A DNA stretch of 64,000 bases from assembly GCA_963770485.1 (NCBI GenBank), contig CAVYPX010000016.1, forward strand, positions 434,001 through 498,000, in the 5' to 3' direction. Below, piece after piece: positions 1 through 9,319 of this stretch. A program made the translations under genes and the position numbers. The notes below the pieces were generated by a model. That model saw only the letters and a list, made by a program, of their open reading frames with translations, had not been told where the DNA came from and did no database searches. This DNA comes from CAVVEC01 sp963770485 (GTDB lineage: Bacteria; Acidobacteriota; Terriglobia; Terriglobales; Acidobacteriaceae). Each line of letters begins with the position of its first letter. Positions within the stretch are counted from its first letter, which is position 1.

Positions 1-176
1 TGTACGGGCTCAACCCAATGGCGGGTGTCATCGGAGGTTTCCGTTGGGCGCTTTTGGGCAAAACTCCAGCTCCGGGAATGATGCTTGCGGTCTCGGCGCT
101 GGTCGTTGCTTTGGTCCTGATCGGAGGGCTGTATTATTACCGGCGCATGGAAAAGACCTTCGCCGACGTGGTCTAA
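1..176 (+). CDS. wzm: ABC-2 type polysaccharide export permease, C-terminal end (partial)
   Basis: Open reading frame entering from the left edge, read from base 3 and stopping with TAA at 174-176. The 57 visible residues contain NPM..VI.GFRWALLG, which is typical of the last loop of Wzm/TagG-type permeases. A hydrophobic final membrane helix and a short basic tail (YYYRRMEKTF) follow. Wzm pairs with the Wzt ATPase to move undecaprenol-linked polysaccharide across the inner membrane. The wzt gene starts four bases after the stop, as expected for a wzm-wzt operon. Only the end of the gene is in the window. The last 48 codons are repeated almost exactly at 9320-9464. Confidence 0.85.
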   Translation, partial: YGLNPMAGVIGGFRWALLGKTPAPGMMLAVSALVVALVLIGGLYYYRRMEKTFADVV

Positions 177-990
177 GCCATGAGTAATGTAGCCATCCGC
201 TGTGAGGGACTCGCCAAGCAATATCGCATCGGGGAGCGGGAACGTTACAAGGCGTTGCGCGATGTCATCACCGACGCGATCGCCTCGCCGTTTCGCCGCG
301 TACGCTCGGCCCTTAGCGGTAGCTCGAACAATGGCCATCCACAGGAATCGACGATTTGGGCTCTCGAGGACGTTTCGTGTGAGATCCACCGCGGAGAGGC
401 GGTGGGCATCATCGGCCGGAATGGTGCGGGCAAGAGCACTCTGCTCAAGATTCTTTCCCGTATCACCGAGCCCACACGCGGGCGGGCGGAAATTTGGGGC
501 CGGGTCGGCTCTCTGCTGGAAATCGGCACCGGCTTCCATCCCGAGCTCACCGGCCGCGACAACATATACCTCAACGGCACGGTGCTGGGAATGAAGAGAG
601 CGGAGATTGCCCGCAAGTTCGACGAAATCGTGGCCTTCTCCGAGGTCGAGAAGTTCATCGACACCCCGGTCAAGCGTTATTCCAGCGGCATGTACGTGCG
701 CCTCGCGTTCGCCGTGGCCGCGCACCTGGAGACGGAAATTCTGATTGTGGATGAGGTTCTGGCGGTCGGGGACACCCAATTCCAGAAGAAATGCCTGGGC
801 AAGATGGGCGACGTCGCCCACCACGGCCGCACCGTTCTGATGGTCAGCCACAACATGGCTGCCATTCACTCGCTATGTACGCGTGCCATCTTGCTGGAGC
901 AAGGGAAAGAGGTCTCCGATGGCGATCCGCTCGAAGTCACACGGCTCTACCTCAGCGGTTTCGAAAAACAGATCGCTGGCGGCGTGCTGG
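32..990 (+). repeat. Direct repeat copy A (wzm end plus wzt ATPase half)
   Basis: This segment is repeated at 9320-10278 with a constant offset of 9288 bases. By eye there are only eight substitutions, all silent or non-coding (near 178, 260, 308, 313, 486, 599, 739 and 762). Homology starts abruptly inside wzm at 32/9320 and falls off inside wzt after about 990/10278, where the coding sequences continue but diverge. This is the pattern expected of a recent segmental duplication or gene conversion limited to the ATPase half. Confidence 0.93.
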
Positions 991-1475
991 ATCTGCAATC
1001 CCCATCCGTTTCCCGCTCCGGCAAGGCCCCCATTTTTTCCGCTTTGCGGCTGAAAAACGGGGCCGGCGCTGCTACCACGGCCTATCTCTCTGGGGACGAT
1101 ATGATTCTGGAACTCGATCTGGCGCCCCCGTTTCCAGTCCTGGACCCGATCCTCTTTGTCGCCGTTGACGATGCCATAGGACGGCGCATCTTCACCGTCA
1201 GCAGCCAGTATTCGCAGTCCAAGCTTCCAGCGCTGGACCAGCCCACCACCGTGGTCTGCACCATTCCTGATCTCTGCCTTCAGCCTGGACGGTATTCTTT
1301 GTCGTTATGTATCGGCACGACCTATGACTGGTTGCTCGATGTCCTGCCCAGCGTTGCCTCCTTCGACGTACACGAATCGGACTATTTCGGCACAGGCCGC
1401 ATGCCTACGCAGGACTTGGGCGCTGTGCTGGTGAAGTCCCAATGGCAGATGATTCTCGATTTGGATCGAACATGA
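180..1475 (+). CDS. wzt: Polysaccharide ABC transporter ATP-binding protein, copy 1
   Basis: A 431-residue ATPase of the Wzt/TagH family, which drives export of lipid-linked O-antigen or similar polymer. Visible motifs are Walker A GRNGAGKST at about residues 79-87, signature YSSGM near 166, and Walker B ILIVDE followed by the D-loop near 190. After about residue 260 comes a beta-rich domain resembling the Wzt C-terminal carbohydrate-binding module, which in characterised systems recognises the modified chain end. The gene follows wzm directly, and its TGA overlaps the ATG of the next gene. Residues 1-272 are identical to the second copy at 9468-10763, while the C-terminal domains differ at roughly a quarter of positions. 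Confidence 0.92.
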   Translation: MSNVAIRCEGLAKQYRIGERERYKALRDVITDAIASPFRRVRSALSGSSNNGHPQESTIWALEDVSCEIHRGEAVGIIGRNGAGKSTLLKILSRITEPTRGRAEIWGRVGSLLEIGTGFHPELTGRDNIYLNGTVLGMKRAEIARKFDEIVAFSEVEKFIDTPVKRYSSGMYVRLAFAVAAHLETEILIVDEVLAVGDTQFQKKCLGKMGDVAHHGRTVLMVSHNMAAIHSLCTRAILLEQGKEVSDGDPLEVTRLYLSGFEKQIAGGVLDLQSPSVSRSGKAPIFSALRLKNGAGAATTAYLSGDDMILELDLAPPFPVLDPILFVAVDDAIGRRIFTVSSQYSQSKLPALDQPTTVVCTIPDLCLQPGRYSLSLCIGTTYDWLLDVLPSVASFDVHESDYFGTGRMPTQDLGAVLVKSQWQMILDLDRT

Positions 1476-2764
1476 CCTTCACCAGTCGCCTGTTGCGCAA
1501 GGCGTCGCGCAAAGCTGTCACATCATCCACCCCTATTGACAGCAATTTGCGGCAGCCGGGCAGCACTTCCGTTGTTTCGGCTGCCACGCCTCAGTCAGGC
1601 TCTGTGAATTCCGACGAGCTAAGCACCAAGACCCATCAGCCGGCTACAGCACCCCGAATTCCCGCCCTGGATGGATTCCGCGGTTTTGCGCTCTTCTGGA
1701 TGCTGGCCTACCATTTCGTCTTTTCCGTTCATATCCACTACGAGTCGTGGCTTATGCAGACCTTCAAGAAGGCGGGATACTTCACGTGGACCTGCATGGA
1801 TGCATTTTTCTTGCTTTCCGGCTACTTGATTGGCGGAATTCTCATAGATGCGAAGGATTCTCCCCGCTTTTTCAGGACCTTCTATATCCGGCGGGCCTAC
1901 CGCATTCTTCCTCTATACTTGGTCATCCTGACACTGAACTACCTCGGACCCATGGCATGGCACCTGCTTCGGGGTGGACCAGAACTTTTCTCCGCTTCCG
2001 AAGTCCCTCTGTGGGCCTATCTCACTTTCACGCAGAATTTTTGGGCAGCATTTGGCAAGACTGAAACCTTCACGATGGTTGTCACGTGGTCCCTTGCGGT
2101 GGAAGAGCAGTTTTACCTCACGATGCCTCTTCTGGTGCGCAAGCTGAGTCGATCTCGCCTTACGTATGTGCTGGCAGCCGCGGTCGTGTGTGCGCCTTTG
2201 CTGAGGGTATTGCTTCACTATGCACTGAGGAGTGGGGTCGAGGCACAGTGGGCATTGATGCCATGTCGGGCGGATTCCTTGAGTCTCGGGGTCTTATGTG
2301 CGCTGCTGGTCAGAACTCCGCACCTTTGGAATGCTCTGCTGGCAAAGCGAAACCTGGTTTACTGGGCCTGGGCAGTGATTACCGTACCCTTACTCTGGCT
2401 GCAATTCAAACAATACAATTATGCTTCCTACGCGATTATCGGTCCGGGTTACTCTTTGGCAACTTTGTTCTTCACCTGTTGCCTGCTGGTCGCTTTGACG
2501 AACCAGGATGGGTGGGTATCAAAATTCCTGGGCAGCCGGCCAGTTGTAGAATTGGGCATTCTTTCCTACTGCATATATCTGATTCATCTGCCGGTTGTAG
2601 AAGCATGCCGCAAAGTGCTGGGGCTGCGCTTTGGCTCACAAACAACCGCGACGAACCTTGGCGGTTTGTTGCTGGGAGCGCTTTTGTTTTATGTGATCGC
2701 AAAGCTGTCGTGGAGATTCTTCGAACGCCCCTTGCTCCGTCGAGGACATGCTTACAAATACTAA
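1472..2764 (+). CDS. Acyltransferase 3 family membrane protein
   Basis: About 430 residues. It belongs to the acyltransferase-3 (OafA/NodX-like) family of integral membrane enzymes that O-acylate extracellular sugars. The family start LDGFRGFALFWMLAYHF lies near residue 65 after a polar N-terminal tail. It includes the expected arginine and histidine, then WSLAVEEQFYL and about ten hydrophobic helices. ATG 1472 overlaps the wzt stop (ATGA), the usual coupling in this operon; an in-frame ATG at 1442 would overlap wzt further. Probable role is acetylation or similar decoration of the exported polysaccharide. Donor and acceptor are unknown. Confidence 0.85.
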   Translation: MTFTSRLLRKASRKAVTSSTPIDSNLRQPGSTSVVSAATPQSGSVNSDELSTKTHQPATAPRIPALDGFRGFALFWMLAYHFVFSVHIHYESWLMQTFKKAGYFTWTCMDAFFLLSGYLIGGILIDAKDSPRFFRTFYIRRAYRILPLYLVILTLNYLGPMAWHLLRGGPELFSASEVPLWAYLTFTQNFWAAFGKTETFTMVVTWSLAVEEQFYLTMPLLVRKLSRSRLTYVLAAAVVCAPLLRVLLHYALRSGVEAQWALMPCRADSLSLGVLCALLVRTPHLWNALLAKRNLVYWAWAVITVPLLWLQFKQYNYASYAIIGPGYSLATLFFTCCLLVALTNQDGWVSKFLGSRPVVELGILSYCIYLIHLPVVEACRKVLGLRFGSQTTATNLGGLLLGALLFYVIAKLSWRFFERPLLRRGHAYKY

Positions 2765-2806
2765 GCATCTGAGTTCAGCGCCGATAGAATCCCCGGCGAA
2801 GTCGCT

Positions 2807-3577
2807 ATGACCAACGACACTTACTTCTTGCAGAAAATGGGCAGGGTAATTCGTAAGCCGAGTCTCATCGTTGATCGCATGACGTGGCTGGCGGCTCGAT
2901 ATCGGAAGTATAGAGAGCTGAAGCTGGATCTTGCGGAAATGCGGAAGCAATACTCATCCTGCGGATCACTAAACGAGCAGGTGGATGTCGTGTTAAACCA
3001 TAAGGTCTTGGGCGCACTGCAAAAACCGCGCGAGATTATTGCCTTGCTGAACATGTTGCAGAAAAATCCTCCGCGCTATGTCTGTGAGATTGGTACGGCA
3101 TCCGGTGGTACGCTCTTCCTGCTAGCGCAGGCCTCCAGTCCGGACGCGCTGTTGGTTAGCGTTGACATCGGGATGTCGTGGGAACGTTCTCTGGTGCATG
3201 CGGGCTTCGCCAATGGCGGGCAGAAGATTATCTCTGTTCGCAAGGATTCTCGGGCGCCGCAGGCGATTGAGCAAGTACGCGCTCACCTGCGAGGAAAGTG
3301 TTTAGATTTGCTCTTTATTGACGGTGACCACACCTACGAAGGGGTAAAGGCTGATTTCATCAACTACAGCCCACTCGTGCGCGAGGGCGGGCTTATCGTG
3401 TTTCACGACATTGTGGCTGATTTTCGCACGCGATACGGAACACAAATACCAGACGCGCCTTATACCGGCGAGGTTCCTGTCTTCTGGCAGGAAATAAAGT
3501 CAAGGCATAAGACAACCGAGCTCATCGAGGACCCTGAGCAAGATGGCTACGGCATCGGCGTCGTGTACAACGAGTAA
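2807..3577 (+). CDS. Class I SAM-dependent methyltransferase
   Basis: A 256-residue protein. Residues about 90-200 form a Rossmann-type methyltransferase core: VCEIGTASGGTLFLLAQ is motif I, SVDIG ends the second strand, and LLFIDGDHTYEGVKADF is the DGDH motif of the Methyltransf_24-like group. A basic N-terminal region of about 60 residues precedes it and may contact acceptor or membrane. The gene lies 42 bases after the acyltransferase on the same strand, so a sugar or glycan O-methyltransferase acting on the exported polymer is the natural guess. The acceptor cannot be read from sequence. Confidence 0.75.
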   Translation: MTNDTYFLQKMGRVIRKPSLIVDRMTWLAARYRKYRELKLDLAEMRKQYSSCGSLNEQVDVVLNHKVLGALQKPREIIALLNMLQKNPPRYVCEIGTASGGTLFLLAQASSPDALLVSVDIGMSWERSLVHAGFANGGQKIISVRKDSRAPQAIEQVRAHLRGKCLDLLFIDGDHTYEGVKADFINYSPLVREGGLIVFHDIVADFRTRYGTQIPDAPYTGEVPVFWQEIKSRHKTTELIEDPEQDGYGIGVVYNE

Positions 3578-3598
3578 GGTTAGCAATCTGACGTTTAC

Positions 3599-5542
3599 TC
3601 ACCGACGCCCGAAGGAGCAGTCAGGCGGTTGATCCTCCGCTGTCGCGGAGGCGACCGCTTCGAGCCAGCCGTGACCGAAGTCGCGATCCGGTTCAAGATA
3701 GGTGCCTTCTGCCCATTCATTCCAGGCATTGATGAATACTGCAGTCTCCGGGGCCCACGCCTCAGCGCGCGCCTGAAGCACGGTGGCGCGGAGCCACCGG
3801 CGAAAATTCGCCGGTGTTGCACCGTGGTATATCCAGGAGCCCCTAGCACCTCGGCGGGCCGTATTGTCCCAGCCTGTCATCACTCCACGGTAACGCCGCG
3901 CCGTGAGCTTTTCTGCAAATCCGTTAATCACTGCGTCAACTATCGCTCGGTAGTCATCAACGTACCCGCCAAAATCCAGAGACCTTCCAGGCAACTCATC
4001 TTTCCATGGAAACTTACCCGCGAGACCGCACGGCGGAAATTCAAAGTACGCATCCAGGCCTAAATCCTGAGGTTTTTGTGGCAGAGGAGGGTCGGGGCCG
4101 TAACTGGGCCAGACCGCGATGATGCTAACCGGGGAGAAGCCCTTTTCCGCCAACCCGCGGCGGATGCGTTCAATCGCGTCTGACGGATTCGGAATGTGCA
4201 TCACACGATAGATTGCCAGCACAGGCTTCCCGTTGAGCCGCAGGTATCGTGGGTCAGCAAGAGCCGGCGCAATGTCAGTGACGAAAGCGGCTTCCCATCC
4301 CGGTTCGTAGGTCTGCGGGAGCAGTATCTCGTCGGCCTGTCCGTCCCAATTTCTGGTCCACGGCTCGTTCGCCCAACAGAGCATGAATGGAAAATCAGGC
4401 TGGCCAGAGGCAAGCACTTCATCAAGCGGGCGCTCGAGTATTCTCCGCCCGTTGAACCAATAATAGTAGTAGGAGAAAGCGGTCACTCCATACTGCGCTG
4501 CCAATCGTGCTTGGGCATCGCGGACTTCGGCGACGCGCAGGTCGTAAAATCCGAGATCCGCAGGAAGCCTTGGCTGTCGGTGTCCCTTGAATTGTGGTTT
4601 AGCGCGAACCACGTTTGTCCATTCTGTGAAGCCGGGTTCCCACCATTCATCGTTTTCGGGGACGGGATGGAACTGGGGCAAGTAATTTGCAATGACATGC
4701 AGCTTTATTGGCGAGCTCGGCCCTGACTGTGGCCGCGGAAGATTTGCGGTGTCCGCAATTTTCATTCCGGCATCGGAGCAAGTCGCCGCCAGCCTGCGTG
4801 CGACCGCACGATCGCCGAAGTGAGTTCCCTGGGACCCAAGCAAACGTAGCGGAAACGGCCGAATCCAAAAGTCTTTGGAACTCACCGTTCGCGAGGAGCT
4901 GACTTGTCCCTCGCCAACCACCATGCCCAGGTCCGGATCTGTGCTGAATGCGGAGACGATCTGGTGCACGACCTCGCGACTGTCGAGGATGCCAATTGTC
5001 TGCGGCTTACCCAGGTTGCCACCGTCGTTTCTTTGAGCACGGCGACCGTCCACCACACAGACCAAATCGTATTTGAACAGCAAGCCGGCTTGGACAAGAT
5101 GCAGTAGAGGGCTGTACCCGCGTTTACCCATGGTCAAGATATAAGCAAATGGAAAGGCACGGCGCACAGCCTCTGCTACGTCAGAGGTTCTGCTGACGAG
5201 GGCGACAAAAAGATCAAAGTCCTGATCAACATTGTTGATTAACTCACAGACAGCTCCCCAGATGTCAGCGTGATACAAACACAGAACAACTGCAATCCGC
5301 CCCCTGGGCTCAATCCTGCGCAGCTTTCTAAGAATGGGTAGCTCGATGCCTTCAGGCTTCGGTTTGTTCGAGAATAGTGTGGCCGAAAGCGAACGAATCT
5401 TGCGTTGAACCCGTCGCAGAAAATTTCGGAAGGAGCTAAGACCTCCGTTGGGCATGGTTAATTGGTTGCTCGTGTCCCGGCAACGGCGTCCGACGCGGTT
5501 GCCGGGCTTGCCTGCATAGTATAAGCTGAGGCGCTTGAGCAC
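3599..5542 (-). CDS. WbsX-type glycosyltransferase with RgpF-like N-terminal domain
   Basis: Up to 647 residues from GTG 5542; an internal ATG at 5455 gives 618. Residues about 75-260 resemble the RgpF (rhamnan synthesis F) domain: IAVVLCLYHADIWG, then KRGYSPLLHLVQAGL and KYDLVCVVDGRR. Residues about 285-630 match the WbsX/GH99-like family: NYLPQFHPVPENDEWW, FTEWTNVVRAKP, SYYYYWFNGRRILERPL, CWANEPWTRNWDG and FINAWNEWAEGTYLEPD. Such fusions occur in O-antigen clusters and probably build or trim the glycan. The gene is antisense to its neighbours and ends 22 bases from the preceding methyltransferase, so it looks like an inserted cassette. Confidence 0.82.
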   Translation of the reverse strand: MLKRLSLYYAGKPGNRVGRRCRDTSNQLTMPNGGLSSFRNFLRRVQRKIRSLSATLFSNKPKPEGIELPILRKLRRIEPRGRIAVVLCLYHADIWGAVCELINNVDQDFDLFVALVSRTSDVAEAVRRAFPFAYILTMGKRGYSPLLHLVQAGLLFKYDLVCVVDGRRAQRNDGGNLGKPQTIGILDSREVVHQIVSAFSTDPDLGMVVGEGQVSSSRTVSSKDFWIRPFPLRLLGSQGTHFGDRAVARRLAATCSDAGMKIADTANLPRPQSGPSSPIKLHVIANYLPQFHPVPENDEWWEPGFTEWTNVVRAKPQFKGHRQPRLPADLGFYDLRVAEVRDAQARLAAQYGVTAFSYYYYWFNGRRILERPLDEVLASGQPDFPFMLCWANEPWTRNWDGQADEILLPQTYEPGWEAAFVTDIAPALADPRYLRLNGKPVLAIYRVMHIPNPSDAIERIRRGLAEKGFSPVSIIAVWPSYGPDPPLPQKPQDLGLDAYFEFPPCGLAGKFPWKDELPGRSLDFGGYVDDYRAIVDAVINGFAEKLTARRYRGVMTGWDNTARRGARGSWIYHGATPANFRRWLRATVLQARAEAWAPETAVFINAWNEWAEGTYLEPDRDFGHGWLEAVASATAEDQPPDCSFGRR

Positions 5543-5560
5543 TGTCGAGCCGCATGAGCT

Positions 5561-5859
5561 ATGGGTCCCGTGTCATCACCGGTCGTCTTGGTCGTGGTAA
5601 CGACCTACAACGCCGAGCGCTTCTTGCGCCCGGCCATCGAAAGCATTCTCAACCAGAGTTTCCGCGACTTCGAACTTATCGTCATCAACGACGGTTGCAC
5701 GGCGCGCGGCTGCGCCAGCGTTTGAATTGGAACCGGGGCAAGCACGCGGTGGCACTAGCCATAAGCGCCCCTTGGGATTGGTGGAGCCGGGTTAGCATCT
5801 TGCTCGCCGGGCTTGGAAGGCTAGCGGCGGCAGGAGTCCCGCGTTGGAGGCGGCGATGA
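5561..5859 (+). pseudogene. GT2 glycosyltransferase remnant with internal deletion and frameshift
   Basis: From ATG 5561 the reading is a normal GT2 start for about 45 residues (VVLVVVTTYNAERFLRP, then NQSFRDFELIVINDG). It then becomes unrelated and stops at TGA 5723-5725. In another frame, from about 5708 to TGA 5857-5859, the sequence matches the C-terminal end of the neighbouring GT2 genes (RLNWNRGKHAVALA, then APWDWWSR). About 290 central residues, including the catalytic acidic motifs, are absent and the two ends are out of frame. It is therefore a decayed fourth member of the GT2 array. Its final TGA overlaps the ATG of the next gene. Confidence 0.85.
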
Positions 5860-6983
5860 GGATAACGTTCTTGCTGCCCTGCTATCCGTGGGTGCCTATT
5901 GGCGGATTTCGTGTCGTCTATGAATACGCGAACAAGCTGGTGGACCGCGGCCACAACGTCAGCGTCGTTCATGCGCGCCGAACCAGGTACAGTCCGCGGC
6001 CTGCAGTTTCGAACCTGCGCGGTGCAGCGCGAGAAGCCAAGAATTGGCTCCGTGAAAGGTTGGTTCGACCGGCCCCAGATTGGCAGACGTTGGACAAGAG
6101 GATCCAAATGCTTTTTGTGCCGCGGGCAGAGCCAAAGTATATCCCTGACGGGGATGTCCTTTTCGCCACCGCCTGGCATACTGTAGCCCCCGTTCTTGAG
6201 AGTCCGGATCGGAAGGGCAAAAAGCTTTACCTCGTTCAACATTACGAGACCTGGGAAGGCTCCAAGGACCTTGTGGATGCCACGTGGCGCGCTCCAATTC
6301 ACAAAGTCGTGATTGCAAAATGGTTATTTGAAATAGGTAAGGGACTGGGGTGCCAGGACATGACCTACATACCTTACGGACTCGACCACGGGCGCTACCG
6401 GCTCTTGACACCAATCGAAGACCGTCGTCCGCGTGTTGCCATGATGTTCTCGACTTTGCAATTCAAGGCATCCGCCGATGGCGTTGCGGCGCTCCGACTG
6501 GCGAAGCAAAGATACCCAGATGTAGAGGTCGTCCTGTTTGGAGTTTCGCGCCGCCCTCCATCGCTCTCCGACTGGGCTGAATACTATGAGAATCCACCCC
6601 AAGAATTCCTCGTGAAAGAGATTTACAACGCTTCCTCTGTATTTATATGCTCCAGCCTGTCTGAAGGGTTCTTCCTGCCCGCCGCCGAAGCGGCTTGTTG
6701 CGGATGCGCAATCGTGTCTACAGACAACGGCGGAATACGCGATTACGTCCAGCACGAAGTCGCAGGTCTCCTTTCGCCTCCAGGAGAGCCTAAATTGCTT
6801 GGGGAGAATCTCTGCCGGTTGCTGGGAGATGAGGCACTGCGGGTCCGGCTCGCAAAAGCATGTCGAGAATTCCTGCTGCCGTGGACTTGGGAGGACCGGG
6901 CCCTTCGCTTGGAGAGACTTCTCCTGGATCTCTTGAACGAAAAAGTCGCAGAACCCCTGCGCGTTTCGGTTCAACCGTCATGA
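5856..6983 (+). CDS. GT4 family glycosyltransferase
   Basis: About 375 residues with the GT-B fold. The N-terminal half starts MRITFLLPCYPWVPIGGFRVVYEYANKL, the glycine-rich acceptor loop of GT4 enzymes. The C-terminal half has FICSSLSEGFFLPAAEAACCGCAIV, the E-x7-E donor-binding region. ATG 5856 is chosen because it overlaps the preceding stop (ATGA); an in-frame TTG at 5844 is the alternative. It ends by overlapping the next gene by four bases, so the two are translationally coupled. A retaining sugar transferase using a nucleotide sugar on a lipid-linked glycan is expected; the sugar is unknown. Confidence 0.85.
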   Translation: MRITFLLPCYPWVPIGGFRVVYEYANKLVDRGHNVSVVHARRTRYSPRPAVSNLRGAAREAKNWLRERLVRPAPDWQTLDKRIQMLFVPRAEPKYIPDGDVLFATAWHTVAPVLESPDRKGKKLYLVQHYETWEGSKDLVDATWRAPIHKVVIAKWLFEIGKGLGCQDMTYIPYGLDHGRYRLLTPIEDRRPRVAMMFSTLQFKASADGVAALRLAKQRYPDVEVVLFGVSRRPPSLSDWAEYYENPPQEFLVKEIYNASSVFICSSLSEGFFLPAAEAACCGCAIVSTDNGGIRDYVQHEVAGLLSPPGEPKLLGENLCRLLGDEALRVRLAKACREFLLPWTWEDRALRLERLLLDLLNEKVAEPLRVSVQPS

Positions 6984-8098
6984 CCTCCGGCGCGCCCAGG
7001 ATCGCTCCGCGCGTCTCCGTTGTGATGCCAACCCGAAACGCCGGGCCATTCCTCCGCGTAGCCGTCGAAGGCATACTCAACCAGAGCTTCCCTGACTTCG
7101 AACTCATCGTGATTAACGACGGTTCCAACGACAACACCCCGCAGATGCTCACCGGGTTTAACGACGACCGTCTGAAGGTTTTGACCAACCAGCGCAATCT
7201 GGGGATAGCGGCCTCGACGAACCGCGGCCTCGCCGCCGCTCGCGGCGAGTACGTCGCTTTGCAGGATTCCGATGATCTTTCACTGCCTTCCCGTTTACAA
7301 ACCCAGGTCGAGTTCCTCGACGCCAACCCCGATATCGCACTCATCAGTTCGGCAACGGCGACACTGATCGATGAGAATGGGGTTGCTTTAGAGGATTTTC
7401 ACCATCCTGCCGGGGATATCGACCTGCAGTGGAAAATGCTGTGGACCTGCGCCATCCACCATACCGCCGTTATGGCGAGGCGCAAGGCGATCTTGGACGT
7501 GGGCGGGTATTCGGACGATCCCTTCTTTCGGTTTGGTTCGGACTATGAGATCCTCTCTCGCCTAGCGATGCGTTACCGGGTGGCGAACCTTACCAGTTCG
7601 CTCGTATTGTGGCGCAAACATTCTTCGCAATGCTCGAGACGGAATGAGGAGTTGCTCCAGCGCGAGGCCGATGTCATCTCTTTTCGCAATATCTATGTGA
7701 TAGTCAATGGTGGTACGGAGATGGCGACGGAGTGTCAGCCGATCACCGATCCAGAGCACAGTGCCAAACGCGACCAGTGGTTCCGTTATCTTGGCGCTAA
7801 GGCGTTCCTCTACACCCCTGGAGGAGCACTCCCTGCTTTGCCCGCTGATCAGGTCATCGCTGGCTTAAGTTTCTTGAGGGAAATAGAAGGCGGATTTTAT
7901 CGGATGCACGATTTCCCCCGTTCTGCCGTAGCAGGACATCGTAAGCGCTTGAACTCGGTTTCGGGGAAGCATGCCGTGGCACTCGCCGTCCGTGCTCCTT
8001 GGGATTTGAAGAGCAGGTTTCACATTTTTATACTGGGACTTCGTTGCCTCCAATCGGCCGGTTGGGCGACGTTGCTCGGCCTCGCATCGCGTCATTAG
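6980..8098 (+). CDS. GT2 family glycosyltransferase (array member 1)
   Basis: A 372-residue inverting GT-A enzyme. It has RVSVVMPTRNAGPFLR at the start, ELIVINDGSNDNTP near residue 45, GIAASTNRGLAAARGEYVAL, and the metal-binding LQDSDDLSLP near residue 95. The start is ATG 6980, which overlaps the previous stop; the open frame extends upstream to 6860, but only inside the preceding gene. The last 60 residues carry a basic element, GKHAVALAVRAPWDLKSR, shared with the GT2 genes at 10974 and 12053 and with the remnant at 5561. The role is adding a sugar to the repeat unit. Specificity is unknown. Confidence 0.87.
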   Translation: MTSGAPRIAPRVSVVMPTRNAGPFLRVAVEGILNQSFPDFELIVINDGSNDNTPQMLTGFNDDRLKVLTNQRNLGIAASTNRGLAAARGEYVALQDSDDLSLPSRLQTQVEFLDANPDIALISSATATLIDENGVALEDFHHPAGDIDLQWKMLWTCAIHHTAVMARRKAILDVGGYSDDPFFRFGSDYEILSRLAMRYRVANLTSSLVLWRKHSSQCSRRNEELLQREADVISFRNIYVIVNGGTEMATECQPITDPEHSAKRDQWFRYLGAKAFLYTPGGALPALPADQVIAGLSFLREIEGGFYRMHDFPRSAVAGHRKRLNSVSGKHAVALAVRAPWDLKSRFHIFILGLRCLQSAGWATLLGLASRH

Positions 8099-8129
8099 AC
8101 AGGAAACAGGTGCTGGCAGGAAAGTATCT

Positions 8130-9275
8130 CTAAACGGGCCGCGAATGTACGACTGCAAAGTGATCTTTCAGCCGCAGGAACGGCGTCTCGATGAAACGGT
8201 AGGACAATGCCGCCATGGCAAGAGTCAGTAACAGCGCGAGCAGTCCATATTCCATCAATGCAGTTACATCGTGCCAAGGATGTGCCTTTCTGAGCAAATA
8301 TATGCAGAACTCGTGATAGACGTACAAACCATAAGAAATCTTCCCTAAATAGCACAGTTGCCGGTTCCGCAGCGAACTGCCTGCGAAGGAAACAAAAATC
8401 AGTCCTGCTCCCATGGCATCGAGTAAAGGAATCAGGCTGTAGCTGATGCCGTGGAATTGAAATGCCCACGACGAGGCAAACACAGTTCCTGCGCCCGAAA
8501 AAAAAACAAGAATCCGGCGTGCCTTGGTCAGGCGAAGAGGCCGGATGCAGGCGAGCACAATCCCAACTGCAATGGAAGGCAATTGGAAGAAGGTGCTCTT
8601 TTCGGGCCAGGGATAGCCGCGCGTGGTAAGGAACCAGACACCCACGACCCCTGCTACGATCGTGCCAATGCTGAACGCAAGCATTCCGCGTCTGGTGAGC
8701 CGTCGCAGGGCAAGTGGCCACGCCAGATAGAACTGCTCCTCCACTGACACGCTCCATAAAGGCGCTATGAAAGAACTGGTCGCTCCATAGAAAACGAAAG
8801 GCCAGTTGCCTGCCAACAAGAGGTATGCGATCAGGTATCGACGCTCCAGGTGTGAGCTGAAATCAATAAAGCGCCAGCCGGTGCCAATCGCGATCGCCAG
8901 AAAGTACAAAGGCCAAATGCGCAGAATGCGGCGGACATAGAAAGCCCGCAGGTTTACCGTCCCGCTCACTTCCCGTTCGCGCAACAGCAGCGTTGAAATG
9001 AGAAATGCGCTCAACACAAAGAAGATGTTCAAGCTGGCCGTATTGCAACCAACCGCGGCGATAAGAAGTTTTGCTCCCGCCGCGGAAATATGGTGACGGG
9101 TATAGAAACCAAACGCCACTCTGGGGCTGAGGCCCGCAATTTGGCCTTGTGGGGACCAAATCTCATTTGGCAAGAGGTGGGCAAAGAACACTGGGAGGAA
9201 TGCAAGGAAACGGAGAATGTCGAGCTCGGGCCGGTAGAATGACTTAGAGCTCGTCACTGGCACGTCTTCCGGCAT
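8130..9275 (-). CDS. Acyltransferase 3 family membrane protein
   Basis: A 381-residue polytopic protein of the OafA-like family. It has YRPELDILRFLAFLPVFFAHL at residues 14-34 (family R and H), then WSVSVEEQFYLAWPLALRRL and GKISYGLYVYHEFCIYL, with about ten hydrophobic segments. It belongs to the same broad family as the gene at 1472 but is clearly a different subtype. It is transcribed opposite to the surrounding operon. Its 5' end abuts the truncated wzm fragment at 9320, so it sits at a recombination boundary. Probable function is O-acylation of surface glycan. Confidence 0.86.
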   Translation of the reverse strand: MPEDVPVTSSKSFYRPELDILRFLAFLPVFFAHLLPNEIWSPQGQIAGLSPRVAFGFYTRHHISAAGAKLLIAAVGCNTASLNIFFVLSAFLISTLLLREREVSGTVNLRAFYVRRILRIWPLYFLAIAIGTGWRFIDFSSHLERRYLIAYLLLAGNWPFVFYGATSSFIAPLWSVSVEEQFYLAWPLALRRLTRRGMLAFSIGTIVAGVVGVWFLTTRGYPWPEKSTFFQLPSIAVGIVLACIRPLRLTKARRILVFFSGAGTVFASSWAFQFHGISYSLIPLLDAMGAGLIFVSFAGSSLRNRQLCYLGKISYGLYVYHEFCIYLLRKAHPWHDVTALMEYGLLALLLTLAMAALSYRFIETPFLRLKDHFAVVHSRPV

Positions 9276-9319
9276 CGCGATATTATAGGCGCAGATTTTT
9301 GGCGGCGCCTCGCGTCATC

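Noticed and set aside
245..673. Long minus-strand frames inside both wzt copies
   Set aside because: They are antisense shadows of a strongly coding GC-rich gene and repeat only because the gene is duplicated.
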